Shown here: piece after piece, positions 12,411-25,657 of the stretch
Layout of the letters: every line of letters begins with the position of its first letter
Numbering within the stretch: position 1 is the stretch's first letter
Assembly: GCA_012064415.1 (NCBI GenBank)
Contig: SSNU01000080.1
Coordinates: forward strand, 1-64,000
DNA from: Gyrodactylus bullatarudis
Lineage: Eukaryota; Platyhelminthes; Monogenea; Gyrodactylidea; Gyrodactylidae
Direction of reading: 5' to 3'
Length of the DNA stretch: 64,000 nt
Position numbers and translations under genes: made by a program
Notes under the pieces: model-generated
Seen by the model: only the letters and a program-made list of their open reading frames with translations
Database searches by the model: none
What the model was told of the DNA's origin: nothing

Positions 12411-15318
12411 TACATTTATCCATGCTGATATCCTGATATTATTCTGATACCCTAAAAAATCATTGATTTTTGTCACACCATCATAAAAAGTTATACAATA
12501 ATATAACCTATTAATTAGTATTTATACAAAATGAATCTTTACTGAAAAATTCATTGATATCTTGAATGTATATTTGCTTTCAGAATTGAAAAGTAGATGA
12601 TTTATTCTCAAAATTTAACTGAATGAATTATTATTCTCAAGTCTAACTATTGATTGAAGTTTGAAGTACTTTTGAGCTACTTTATGTACGGTGGTAAAAT
12701 TTCTATTTACTCGAGTAAAAGAACTATTTTGACCAGCTTTAAATTGTTATAAAAGACTGAGGGATCAAATGTACCATTAGTACTGCTCAATTGGGTTAAA
12801 AAATCTATCACATTTTTAACATATTTTACGATAAAGTTTTTACCAGGTGTCATGATATTATTCTTGTGTCTTTTTCAACTTTTACACTTTGGTATACAGT
12901 TTACTTTGATTTGAACTTTGTTTATGTAAATTTTTAAGCTAAACCCTCAATACTTACTTGAGTTTCAGGGTCAGTATGGCCAATTTTCTTTGGTGCAAAA
13001 ATGCCTTTAAACTGTATCATAGAAATCTGATTATTCAGAACGAGAGAATTGTGGGGCTACTAAAATTTCATGGTTGACTAGGAACAGGAAGCTAGTTGAC
13101 ATAAAGATGAAAATTTAAATTTTTTACAGAAAACTCAATACTTTTGTATGAATAGTCAGGAAAATATTCCTTTATTGGATCCAGCGATAAATGGGTTGTT
13201 TAAAAATATATATTTCTTTGGATCCAATTATGTAATGAAGGAATAAATTGTAAAAAGAAAAAAGTCAATCTGACAAAAATTTGCAATTTCAAGAATGCCT
13301 CAATTTCCTACTTTTGCAACCCTTCAAATTTTTTATAGATTTCAAGGAATTGAAACAATTGAATACAATACTAATATTCGACAAAGGAGAAGTTCTCAGA
13401 AGGAGAATGATGATGAAAGTTTATCTTTTTCTTGGAAACGGTGGCCAAATTCGAATTTTTCGTCTAATGATGATGATCCGAAATGTCGGTATTGGGTTTC
13501 TTTCAAATCTTCGAAATCGATTATAAAATATTGAGCTCAAAATTAGAAAGTTGGTGCATTTTCGAAAAGTGGTAAAATTGAAATTTTTTCACTTCAACAA
13601 CCTATTGGCTCATTTTATTGTTGGATCAAAAAAAAATTTCCTGAATTTCTACAGAAAAATATTGAAATTTTTTGTGAAAATAGTAAATTCTCCTTTTCAT
13701 GTCAACTAGCTTTTGTCAATTTCAGCTAAACGAACATTTTAAATTAAGTTAATTAGTAAAACTTTCGTCTTGTATGCCATGAAATTTTATGCATGATATT
13801 CTTGCAACAAGCAATAGGAAATATTTGTTTTTCACTTTATTTTCCACGAATGAATAATGTTCGTCTTCCCTTAAATGTCTCCCCTAGAGGAACGCAAATA
13901 TAGAAGAATTTCTGTTCACAGTCCAACACACCCCCTTGTGTTTTTGAAGTAACAATTCCCTTTAGAAATGTTATCCCCCTTGATATGAGAAAAATTTCTG
14001 CTTTCTTCAAGCATTCCAAAGTTAAAAAATAAAAGATCAAAGAGTCAATTATATTTTTATAATTGAAGAGATAATTTATGGCAGAGATAATATTTTATTT
14101 ACCATTGTAGCTTTCAACTTTTATCAAATCCATATGGAAAGTCTTGATAAAGAAAATTCAGTGCGTAATTCTCTGGTCATTTTCTTTGCAACTCAATATT
14201 TCTTGATCAAAGTCTTAAAAAGCATATTGAAGCCAAAATTCAAAAATTCACATAATTATTTATTTGGACCGTCGTTAGCCGTTAAAGTTTCTTTAGAGTT
14301 TTTTGTTTAATTTAACGGATTATAAATATATCAACAATAGGAAAACTATTTTAAGCTTAAAAAATAGCCCGATTGTTAATTTAGAAAATATGAATAATTT
14401 ACGTAAAATTGTTTTTTCGTTATAAGATTTTAGAATATTCCTGTCAAAAGCTATTAGCTTTCAGAGTTCTGAATGTACTTTAATTCTCGTTCATACGTAC
14501 GCATGGGGTTAATTAAAAACAATAATTTCGAGTTAATCTTAATGCTTCATTCAAATAGAGAATTCTAATGATTTTAATGTAATAAGCACACTACTTTTCA
14601 CTACCTAAAAATGCTAAAAATAATAACCCTATGCTAGAGAAATAATTTTCAAAGAAAAATTTTTGAAAACTCAGAAATAGATCGTAATTTTAATTGAGAT
14701 TATATTTCAAGGGTAACATTTTATATGGAGAAGAAGTTGCCAATAGTTAATCTTTTCTAGACAGAACAAAAAGTAATATCAAATGATAAATTTAAAAAAA
14801 ACTTTAATTTATTGCGATTCTGATTCCTTGCACTTAATGTTCCTTCTTGTCAACCGATCTTTTAGCAATAGGAATATGCAATGTATCTGAAAAGGTTAAA
14901 TTCTTCCGCTTATACCGTTTGATATGCAAAAATGTGTTCATTTTGAAACGGATACAAGTTAACGACACTAATGTATACAATTATATATATATCCACGTAC
15001 ATTATCTTGGATACACACGTGTATTGCATTTGAAAAATATTTTTTTGAAAATATCAATGTATTGAAGGAAAATAGAGATAGAAAAACTATCTACTGTCGT
15101 ACATTACTAAGAAAATAAATTTAGCAACCAATGAGAATCGAGAAACATTTTTCTCGCATCTCATTGGCTGAAAACAAGAAATATTCGCGTCTATATGAAG
15201 TAAAAGAGGATTATACGGAAAACATAAAAGACATTTATTTATTTATTTCGAAAAAAATACCAAGAAGCAATCAGCTCATTATAATCATAATCCACTCATA
15301 GTTCAAAAGTCAGTAAAA
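12411..15318. other. Upstream of the ftz-like gene, no gene seen
   Basis: No coding exon recognised. Two overlapping frames at 13281-13534 lie in sequence resembling the dispersed AT-rich repeats at 1100-1260 and 41040-41290. The last kilobase probably holds the ftz-like promoter and 5' UTR, but I could not place a core promoter with confidence. Confidence 0.4.
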
Positions 15319-17445
15319 ATGATTGCAGCAATGCAAAATTCAAGTCAACCCCAAAATCCACCCGGAAGTAATAACGGAGTTTATTTTAATCAAAATAATC
15401 TCCTTTTGTCTTCCTCAGGAAATCAGCCAGATCACCATCAACAGCAAACAGCTTCCTCTCCAAATCTAAACCCTTCAAATGTAAAAGCATACCATTCTGC
15501 TTATTCGAATAGTCTTCAGTCTAATGGAAGTTCTTCCCATTCCCCAAATTCATTTCAGCTCTCTTCCTCATCGACAAGTTCAAATCCAGCAAAGAGCCAG
15601 CATAACAGTAGTACTATTCAAAATAATAACTCCTCGCCAGAAACCCTAAATACTTCATCAAGTATTCTATATGATAGTGATAACGAGCAGAAGCCCGTCG
15701 GTAAATGGTCCGCATCTCAGACTCAACAGCATCCATCATCAAAGAAAGAACTCGATTATTTATTGGCAGCAAATGCAGCTGTTGCCTTAGCTAACCATTT
15801 GGGTGTAACAGCCTCAAATAATTCAAACTCTCTTCATCAGAGTAATACCCATCATGGTAACTCAAATCACATGCCAAATATAGGATTACTTGCCTCTCAA
15901 AATAATCCTTATTCTCAGACTTCTTCCTCCTCTTCTACAAATGGACCCTTTACTGATAATTATCCCTTTTCCACAATAAATCCTACAGAATACTTTCTAT
16001 CGAATTACAATCAACATTTAAATGCTTCTGCTAGCAATAACAACACGAATAACAGTACAAATTCCAATTCGAACAATTACTTTAATCCAATTTTATCAGA
16101 GACTCTACAAAACATATCTAGCCCATCCGGCAATCAAACTAGTGAATGCAACAATAACGATAAAAGTTATGATTCCCAGAGTCCCTCCTCGCCCAGCAAT
16201 GGAGATCAATCTAATATGGTCCTTTATCCTTGGATGAATCCCAAAACTGCTGGAAGTAGGTTGTACAAGTAGATTAATTTCTATGAATTATTATGGAACA
16301 TTGATTAAATTTATTATTTTTTAGTCGATGTTGGCCAAGAATCAAAGAGGACTCGTCAAACTTACACAAGATATCAAACTCTGGAATTAGAGAAGGAATT
16401 TCATTATAACAAGTGAGTTATCTGAGAAATATGTATTGATATGTTATTGATCTATAAAAACCAACTCTTATTGGGTAGATTTAGCCATAAATTACACGAA
16501 TAAATTATGCATAAATCCATTTATCAAAAAGAAGTAGAAAAAAGAATCATTTCTTCTTTATGTTCAGTTAATAATACACCACCAAGACACAGTGCCGAGA
16601 AAATAAAGGATGAGTTTTCTCAATAATAATAATAACAAGTACGAGGGTGTTTTTAATATCAATATTTATTTTTACATGTTTTTAGTGAATAATTATAATT
16701 ACAGTACACTGTATATTGTTAAGGAAGCATATTGACAGAGATTTTTTTTTCAAAAAAACAATAATTTATGTTTGAAAGAAGTCTCTTCCGCCAAACTAGA
16801 TTTATATCATTTTGCATAGAAATGATTGATTTTTGAATAGTTGTTTCTCATTCTAATGTAATATTTTTGTTATCCAGGTATTTAACGAGAAGACGAAGAA
16901 TTGAAATAGCTCATACGCTAACTTTGACTGAGCGACAAATCAAAATCTGGTTTCAGGTACGCTGTTAATCTCTACTGTTGCTTCTTCTAAATTAAGTTAA
17001 CTTGTTTCTTTTTTATTCCCTAAAGAATCGCCGTATGAAATGGAAGAAAGAGCATAATATTGCAAAGTTAAATGGCCCAGGAACTCTGGAACAGTTAGAA
17101 ATGATGGAACAAAAGGCTAATGTCAGTCGAAAAGATGGTGATAGTTCAGCATTCAGACGTATCTCTCGTTATGATGGAGAAAACAGTGAGGAGTTCAGTG
17201 AAATGGAAGAAGACGAATTAACACAAAACTCAACATCGAATTCAAACTCCTTTTTCAAAATCAATCAAAACGACGCTAAAGTCAACTTAAATGGACGTAG
17301 CCATCAACAGCATCCTCCCAATCAAACTTGGTCTACACCAGTTAAACAAGTAATGCACCACGACAATAACACTGGGAGTCAACAACAGCACTCAGGTTTA
17401 ATACCTCCGCCCAACCTGTACGATCCAATGAAGCCATGGAATTAA
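15319..17445 (+). CDS. ftz: fushi tarazu-like Hox transcription factor
   Basis: Four exons: 15319-16255, 16325-16412, 16878-16956 and 17026-17445, giving 507 residues with all phases consistent. The long first exon encodes an Asn/Ser/Gln-rich region with an LXXLL box (LDYLL, residues 145-149) and a YPWM hexapeptide (303-306). A 12-residue linker leads to a complete homeodomain (319-378) with Gln50 and the [11 protein letters not shown] recognition helix, closest to the Antp/Scr/Ftz group. Immediately after it comes KLNGPG (382-387), which resembles the KLTGP parapeptide shared by Lox5 and arthropod Ftz; this decides the call over Antp or Scr. In the family, YPWM recruits Exd/Pbx and LXXLL recruits the nuclear receptor Ftz-F1; expected site is the nucleus, bound to DNA. 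Introns interrupt homeodomain codon 24 and the boundary 50/51, which is unusual. The tail is acidic, then Gln/Asn/His-rich. No other Hox gene is in the window. An Antp-like identity is the main alternative. Confidence 0.85.
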
Positions 17446-19942
17446 TAAACCTTAACTATAAGCATGATCATTGATAAGAGATCTATCAGAAAGAATACCT
17501 GTTTACACAATAATATTACATCATTTTTCCTAATGAACAAAAAAACAAAACTTTCCCGTTCACCCAAGGACTCTGGCGAATGAAGAGTCTCATTCCTTTG
17601 AAGAATTTTTAAAACTTGAGAATATTATTCTACATTATGAAAAAAAGAAAACATTTTATTTATCATTATTGCTTTGAAGAATGAATAAGAGAAATAATAT
17701 ATTTAAAAATGTAAAAATTTTCAGACTCCCCTCATTCATAAACGGTTTGTTGATTTTCTTACTAAACGAATTAAATTGAATAAGAAACTTCAATTTGATT
17801 AAGTTTCGAAGTTTATTTTAACCTTTCGAGCTCCGGGGGGTTATATTTGGGACAGGTAACTTTCTCAAGCCATAATTCTGTTTTAAAGAAACTGAAAATA
17901 ATTTATTTGAAAGAAGAACTAATATTCTTTCGAATGAACCATGACTTAACAAGCTACAATGTTTTATTGAAAAGTTATGACTCGTTTTTGAAAAATAGAA
18001 AATAAAAAGAACATTTTTCAAACCACTTACAGAGATCGAAGAGAAAAAAGAAAGAAAATTGTAGAAACAATACTTGTAGAATTCGAAAATCCGATCAGAA
18101 GTCATATCTTGAAATAGAAAAGTTAACCATTTCCAAGGTCTAAAATTTTTTCTCTGGATAAGAGTTAATGAGCTAGATTACAATAAACTCCTATCATTTA
18201 GCTCAAATTTTAAAAAATGGAGAATGTACGACAAGTTTATCCGATATCTCATTCAGACGAGAAAATCTCTCTAAAGTAAATGAAAATGAAACTGCTCAAA
18301 ACATACAGATTCCGAGAAATTTTTCTCTCTAAGGGACTCTTTTAGTATGAGCAAACGGATAGCGATTCGAAAAGTATTGCGATGAAGTCTATTTTTGCAG
18401 AGAATATATATTCGATCGCTTAAACGTTAAATTAGTTTAATATCATCCCGAGTTCAAGCATTCACTCCACGACTATTTTGAGAATTTCCAGCTTTGATCC
18501 AAGAAAGTTCTGAGAATAGATTTTTACATGTATAAAATCCCCTATATTTGCTCATTACTAAAATCTGTTCAAGAATTGTAGTCTTGATAGTTTTAAAAAT
18601 TGAGCAGTACTCTTATGTAGAGTAGCTCTCTAGTAATCAGTGTATAAAAGAAACGTATGACATACAAAAGATTGAATGCAACTCGTGAAGAAATTTAATG
18701 GTTGAATAAAATTTTTTAAAAATTTCTTGATGGCCAAATTCATCATTCGATGAATCAAAATTTTTAAATTCTTGCCGAAAAAACGGTTCTAATTCCATAA
18801 CAATTTCAAGAATCTGAAAATAAAACATTGATGACTGCTAAACTCATATTTTCTCCTTCCATTCCGGGAAATCCTCTAGATATATCCAAGTGAAAGATAA
18901 ATGTTTGAAGATGAAAAGGGAACATAGCGATAACCCAAGACATTTAAGAGGAAATAAATTTTGCATTTTCTCCTTTCCTCTCTGACTCTTGGTTACACGA
19001 AAGTGAAAATAAGAAGAAATATGTCCAAAAGAAGGATAATTTCTCCGCTTTCTTTACTCTTTCTCTACCTTCATATGGTAATACATCTTTAGGAACGAAT
19101 GTCAAATAAATGCAAATTCTGTTAGTACGCATGAAAATCGCGCCAATATTCATTTTACATGAACTTTTAAAAAATAACCTTTTACACCAACATTTTCTCC
19201 AGCAAAATTTAATCTAAACCTATTTGACATGAAGAAGAGAAGTTTTTATCGAATACGAAGATTTGAAGCAGTTAAATGCTGAAATTCGGAATCAACATAA
19301 GACGAAGATTACATCATACTCTTCCATGAGGATTGTAGAATAAATGAAAATAATTTTCCGAATTCTCTGATTAGTTGAATCAATTTGAAAGGAAATCGCT
19401 ATTTGTTATTTCTTGAAGTAACAGTTATTTTTTCTTTTAAATCTATTTAACAAAAGATAAATGACATTACATAGAATATTATCCATGTACTCGTGAGTAG
19501 TAACCAGGAATTATAGTATTATTCAAACTAATCTGGTACAACGTGTCAATACATCATGTCTAGCGTATTATTGAATAGAAAAAGAATAAAAGATATAGCT
19601 TACGTGTCAGAGTAACATAAACACTTTTTTGGGAGACAAAGGTTTTTATTCTTCCAAACTTGAGTAAGTGAAAAAAGTTAATATCACCTCAGAGGTGAGC
19701 ATGCAAAAATAGTATTCATAACATTCTATTTTCAATATACATGAGTTTTTTATTCTGCATGAAAATAATGAAATTTAGAATTGAATTATTAATAAACTCA
19801 TCAGAGACAGAGAATCGAATGGAAAATGTGTTATATGTAGCAGAAGAGGGAATTACAAGAAAAAAAGATAAAAGACAGTTATAATTTATTGATAAATTTA
19901 TACTTGATAATATTTATAGACATTTAATACTAAAAAAATTAC
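17446..19942. other. No recognisable gene
   Basis: Downstream flank of the ftz-like gene. AT-rich, with scattered short minus-strand frames (17818-18105, 18637-18828, 18944-19153) that carry no recognisable domain and are probably chance. Confidence 0.4.
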
Positions 19943-20024
19943 GTCATGGTGGCCGAGTGGTTAAGGCGATGGACTCGAAATCCATTGGGGTCTCCCCGCG
20001 TAGGTTCAAATCCTGCCCATGACG
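19943..20024 (+). tRNA. tRNA-Ser(CGA)
   Basis: An 82-nt sequence folds as a class II tRNA. The acceptor stem GTCATGG pairs with CCATGAC and is followed by discriminator G. The D-arm begins GGCCGAGTGG, as in eukaryotic tRNA-Ser. The anticodon loop is CTCGAAA, so the anticodon is CGA and reads UCG. A long variable arm (GGGGTCTCCCC) precedes the T-arm GGTTCAAATCC. No CCA is encoded, as expected for a nuclear eukaryotic gene. The internal A box (TGGCCGAGTGG) and B box (GGTTCAAATCC) are intact. A TTTT run follows a few bases downstream and may terminate RNA polymerase III. Confidence 0.96.
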
Positions 20025-22949
20025 ATAAATTTTAAATCATGATTATCGATTTTATCTAATAATCCAGATTTCAATATCAGATAAAAATTCTCTTAATAAA
20101 ATTTGGGAGATTTCAACTCCTACCAGATGTCTCTTTATTCCATTTCTTAGGCTACAATATCTACTGTCATACATTGAGTATGTATTCAGTGTGTATTCTC
20201 GTCTTTAGATTCTTTAAGGAATATTGTTAACTTTTTTCTCTCGTAAAATGCTCAAGACATTGGAAATGAAATACGACAAGATTGACTTCATCATCAGTTT
20301 TCGTGACTTGGTTAATTTGAGATGCTTTCACTTCTCATTTTCAACATGAAAATTTATATTGAGTCATTGTATAATGAAGAAATCTTGATGATAATTTTGT
20401 TTAAATAATCAAATTCGGTCTAGCTTCAAATTTCATGGCTTGACTTACTTTCATTATTTACTGTGAACGTGGATTAAAATGTATATCTTGTTCTTGTACT
20501 ATATAGATTTAATCCTTGGTTCTGGTGGATTACCAATGAAATGAGGCGAGAATTACATGACTTTATGGTAGCAGAACTACTCTCCGTATTTTAGTGTATA
20601 ACGAGAGAATCGGTAACCATGACAATACCCACTTTACAAAATATTTTTTTCTCGACAAAAACAGGAATGATGATAAAAAATGTCCATGTAAACACACACA
20701 TTTATAATAATAAGAGAGGTTAAGCAACTCCAACTCTGCATTTTCCAAGGTTGAGAGATATGTATTATTTATGGGCCTCAAATGGGCACATGTGAAAGGA
20801 ATTGTATGGATAGAGGGGATGGGTGTATAGTTCATCACACACTATGAATAATGTTCTCTGTGGTTGTTGGCAAACCTTTTTTGTCACTACCATTACAGCA
20901 TTTTACCCGTAATAATTGTGAATTCTTGTATTTCATGTATAAAAGAGGCATGAATGACAACAGTTGTTACATATTGTAATGCATCTTGGATAATACTTAG
21001 TGAAAAATAAAGGTACTATATATACTTTGCTTTATTATTGGTTTTGAAATTTGTAACAAATACAACTATATATGAATATGTCTATTATAAAAGAGTAAGG
21101 GTGATTTAAAAAATTAAAAAGTCGCATTAACGCCAACGTCTGGCTTGAAATTCTACAATAACAAAGTTAAATATATATCGAAGAATTAATTTCAAACCCA
21201 TGAGAACAAGTAAGGCCATTATAAATTTATATATTTTAAGATTTTATCTCTACGATAATATGAAGAAAAATTCTCAAGTCTGAGGTTTGATTCGATTTGA
21301 ATTCAAAACTTGCAAAGACTCGTTAAAGATTTCTGAAATTTCTTCATCAAACCAGGGTCAATAAATAAAACTTGAAACTCTTATGGACACATAATAATTG
21401 CTTGGTAAAATTCAAAAGCGATAAACTAGCAAGTTAAAAAATCTATTTTTATCTCAAAGTAATGACTGTAAATATCCGGAGTAAAGGTTATATATTACAA
21501 TTGGTTTTCGTAGAAATTTATAATTGAACTGGAAAATTTGAATTACCAAAAAGACACTGCCACATACAGATATGATAATTTTATCCATCTATAGAAGGAG
21601 TAAAATTGGTTTTGAAAAAGTAGAAATGGCAAAAGAGAATGAAATATTTCTTCTTCTTCTTCTTGTCTTTCAGTTCTGTTTTCCTTTCTTCTGCTAAGGC
21701 TCTGAAGTTTTCTTATTCTTCAGCTATTTTTACAAGCAATGTAAAGTAAGAAACAAAAAATATAATTTATGGAGAAAAACAAATAGAAAAGGGTTGGTCG
21801 GGGAGTAAGTAGGTAGAAAAGTGTGTCAGGGGGTGGGAGATGAACAGGAAGTTTCAAACATCCTCTCCCCCCAACCCGATAATCCCGACTTCAATGACAA
21901 CTTTTATTCACCAAACTTACAAAAGAGGCTAGCAAAAAGGGGTGGTGGGGATTCATCGATAAGTTGGTTGTCCCGGTTTGTGTTTGTATGTAAGTATACT
22001 TATTTGCAATGTTTTCTTTTTTGTAAGGAGAAAAGTTTCACTTGATTTATGTTCCCTAGCATAGATAGAGTATAGCGATGCAGAGGAGAAAACAAATTTT
22101 CTCTGTTAATTCTTCCCTACATCATAATACAATATCATAATGGCAAAAGAGAAGAGGGAAATTCTGCATTATTTCAAGTTTTGCTCATCTTGTTTAATCC
22201 ATCTCTCGCCTTTTTCTATATTGGTTTTGGTGTAATGAATAGCCTTACACACAGAGAGATACCACATCATACTCTTGGGCCTAGTTTTTGAATAATAAAT
22301 GTGCCTACATAGAGTAATGTTCACTGTGTACTTACTGGAATCTTGAAGAAAGTTTTGGACAAGTGAATTATTACTACGATACACCTTCTCCAATGTCCAG
22401 AGAAGAAGGAATTTCTGCATAAAAATAGCATTCAAAAAGAATGAGTTACAGGAAGAGAGAAAGTTTCCTTAAATGGTCGATTGTATTAAAATATTGAAAA
22501 TAAGGTTGATTTATTTTAAGAAACTATGGACGACTTTGTATGATTTAGAAATTTTTTCAATGATTTGGGTGTATAAAATTTTTGTCTTCTTTAGATTGCA
22601 TTTGACATGTTTTTATTAAATAAAATATCAATACAAAGAGACACGATATCCTTATTCCAAAAGATATCATACATTTGTACGGAAAATATAGTTTTTTTCT
22701 ATTTCATTGAAACAATTGATTCATGAATTTTATTTAAATCCACCCTAAAGGAAGAAGAGACATGGAATCCAGAGCATACTTTGGATGTATCAAAACAATT
22801 TTTACTTTTTTGACATCTAATCTGAATTAACTTTGAAAGGGTTTCACCTTTTCACTATAAAAATCTTGAAAACGCTGATGATTATGTTTCCAGATTATTT
22901 TTCTGCCCTACTTAGTTAGATTCTAAATTCTATAACTTTCTCAGATGAA
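20025..22949. other. No recognisable gene
   Basis: AT-rich noncoding sequence. The frame at 21821-22045 has two Lys-Arg pairs but no signal peptide and lies in a G-rich, low-complexity stretch. Nothing else stands out. Confidence 0.4.
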
Positions 22950-23200
22950 TTTGTAAATTTACGAAATAGGAAACTTCAGTTTACGAAATTGAACCGAAAA
23001 ATAACACAAATATTTTACGATAGAAAGTAAGTTACGAAAAGGATTTGTAAATTTACGAAATTCATAACCCTTCAGTACGAAAATGATTTGAAGATATTTT
23101 TATTTGATGAATGAATCTATCGTAAAAGATTTGAAAATTTGCAACATTCTAATGAAATTTTACGAAATTGAATACTGAATAATACGAAATTCATCAAAAT
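22950..23200. repeat. Cluster of TTTACGAAATT-like motifs
   Basis: About nine copies of TACGAAA or TTTACGA, in both orientations, occur within 250 bases with irregular spacing. The motif is much rarer in neighbouring sequence. It may be a decayed tandem repeat, a transposon subterminal repeat array or a cluster of binding sites. Confidence 0.45.
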
Positions 23201-23604
23201 GCGTCAAAAAGGTGTAGGTTTCTCACTTGATATAGTTTCAAGTTATCAACCCAAAATTCATCAAGACTTAACAATATGGAATATTAAAATCTTATCATAA
23301 AGTCAGGGCATCCAAAATGCTATTAAATGAAGATGAGAACCTCTTGAAAATCGCAAAGAAGTCCCTGAAGGATTTCTCATAGAGATTCTCTATCTATCCA
23401 AACTGCCTTATTTTCATGGGGCCAAAGAATGTTGAGGTATGGTTGTGCCACTGAATGCCTGTCAAATAGGGGGAAATGCAGAAGAAATAAAGTCTTTTGC
23501 AATTCTAAGTCCGATAAAAGTTTTTCATGGAATAACAAATAAATGAATTATATTCGAACTTTTCTCAAATTAAAAGACTTAAAGACCATTAAAATAGACG
23601 AGAC

Positions 23605-24245
23605 TTATTTCCCGAACATAAAGTTAACAGTGTACACATTGTACGTTTAATAAGTATATTCAAAGTGTACACCATCAACCGTTCAATGTGTACACCGAGT
23701 TTCCACATTGACCAATTAATTGTACAGTGTACACACTGTACGAGTTTCCACTTTGAACGAAACAATAAAATTTTTATTCAAATTTTTGTTTTCTTTGTAA
23801 AATGTGTAAATTGAGATGAGACATCCTATTAGATTCCCTGTAACTATGAATAACTCGAGTAGGGATTCTAGAAACCATACGAGCAACCTTATTCTAATTA
23901 AAACAAAAATCAAATTCAAGGTTTTTAGATAATATTGAAGAGAGTTTAGGTTAAAAGTGTCTCATCCGCTGAAGAAGGTACTTGACAATCTCATTACCGA
24001 AACCTATGGAAGAGTCTTTAGAAAAAAGTTGGTTATATTCCGATTAAATGTAATTTTTACGGCTAATTTATAGAATATTTGCCCCCACTTGTTTTCCAGT
24101 AATTTTTCTGAATGACAAAAAGACCAACGATTCAAAGTGAACTTGGAGAGAAATAAGAGGGGCAACTGTTCTCTAATTTAACCATTTTTACTAGTTCTGT
24201 ATTTATTGGAGATTTCAGATTCCATCATGAAAAAAAACAATTTTC
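23605..24245. repeat. Palindromic GTGTACAC repeats and MITE fragments
   Basis: Between 23605 and 23765 there are several copies of a GTGTACAC-centred palindrome (for example CAGTGTACACACTGTACG), similar to the right end of the element at 31566-31858. From about 23940 to 24245 follow pieces shared with 40215-40420, 42158-42470 and 33836-34010 (GGTTATATTCCGATTAAAT; TTTGCCCCCACTTGTTTT; GATTTCAGATTCCATCATG). It is a patchwork of non-autonomous element ends. Confidence 0.6.
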
Positions 24246-25657
24246 CTATTGAAGCCAAGAAAAAAATCGATCAAATTGCTTTTAGATTATGAATAAATGT
24301 TAGGTTTAATCTCTAATTTATGTACTAATCATTCGATCGAAGGTAAACCAGTTGGGTATTTAATCATAATCAATAGGATTTTTCTAATTTTAATTTATTG
24401 ATCAACTGGGAAAACAATTAAAGGGTATTATTGTATTTAAATAAATTGCTTTGATATTTTTTGTATCTGAATAGAGAATACAGATAATCTTTAGATTAAA
24501 ACTGAATAGACGAGCCAAAGGGGTAAAGGAAGATTTATCACAAATACAAAAGAATCTGAATGGGAATGAGATAATCCTGATTTATTGCAGACAACACGAC
24601 CGCACATCCTCTACTGGGTTTTTATTCTACTGTATTTTGTTCAGCCTACTTAATGAATCCAATGTACATTAAATAATAATAAATCAAAAATACATCTCAC
24701 TGCTTTTTTCAGGGTCTACCTCTTTCATTTTCTATAAAGTTTTTTTTAATTCAGAACAAAATTCAGACAAAAAGGAAGTGTAATACCTCCTCTCCATCTG
24801 AATAGAGAGATAAACAACAAGAGAATTTATTATCATTATTTTCAAATTTAGAGAACATCTGGAGCCAATTGTTAGTGAGAGGGGATGGCTAATCATTTTT
24901 GAATCCCTATTCTCAGTCTATCTACACATTCATTGAAGAGTCTATAAATCAGACTCACTCATAAATTTGACAGTCCATGTTTGGAACATGCGCGCACGAG
25001 GACTTGTAAGAAAGTTTCTTTTTAAATAGAACAAGGGTCATCGAAAAGGCAATAAATTAGACCTACTCTTTTCAACGTTGTGAGGATCCGTCAGTGAAAC
25101 ATGTTGTTGTAAGGAATACCCTCATTTTATTTGAAAAAAATGTAGGGATTGAATGGGGGTGTGGAGGCTTTTTACAGTGCAGCAGTAAATAAAATACAAT
25201 TTGCACATGTATGGTTCTACTCTAATTCAGGGTAAAACAGTAGTCATTTACGTTGAATACAAAACAATGAGATGGACTTTATTTATTATCATGAAAAATA
25301 CATATGTACATTTTGTTGTTCAATGTGCCAACAGAATGAAGGAAGGGCAATAAATTAAATTATTGGACCTTGAATATGATAAAGAAACAACTTTTTAAAT
25401 ATGGAGACATTCTTTAACTTGTTTATTAGTCAGAAAGATGTAATGAAAATCAAGCTACTAATTGCAACCAACATTTGAAAAAAAACATTTCGTACATCTA
25501 CTTTAAAGTAGATATCCTAATTTTCTTTAATAAAGTCAGTGCTATAGTTTTCGTAAATTAGTGAACAATTTTCACCGAATAATCCTTTTAAACGTAAAGT
25601 GATAATGATAGATTTAGAGTGTAAAATAATCAAATATATTATAAGAAATTCAATGAG
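24246..25657. other. No recognisable gene
   Basis: AT-rich intergenic sequence ending at the 3' end of the minus-strand TFIIA small-subunit gene. Nothing recognised. Confidence 0.4.

Noticed and set aside
13281..13534. Two overlapping plus-strand frames
   Set aside because: They lie in dispersed AT-rich repeat sequence and lack any domain.
16022..16237. Plus-strand frame inside the ftz-like exon
   Set aside because: An alternative frame of the real coding exon, produced by Asn/Ser-rich codons.
21821..22045. Frame with Lys-Arg pairs, considered as a neuropeptide precursor
   Set aside because: No signal peptide, no amidation Gly before the basic sites, no repeated peptide, and it sits in low-complexity G-rich DNA.
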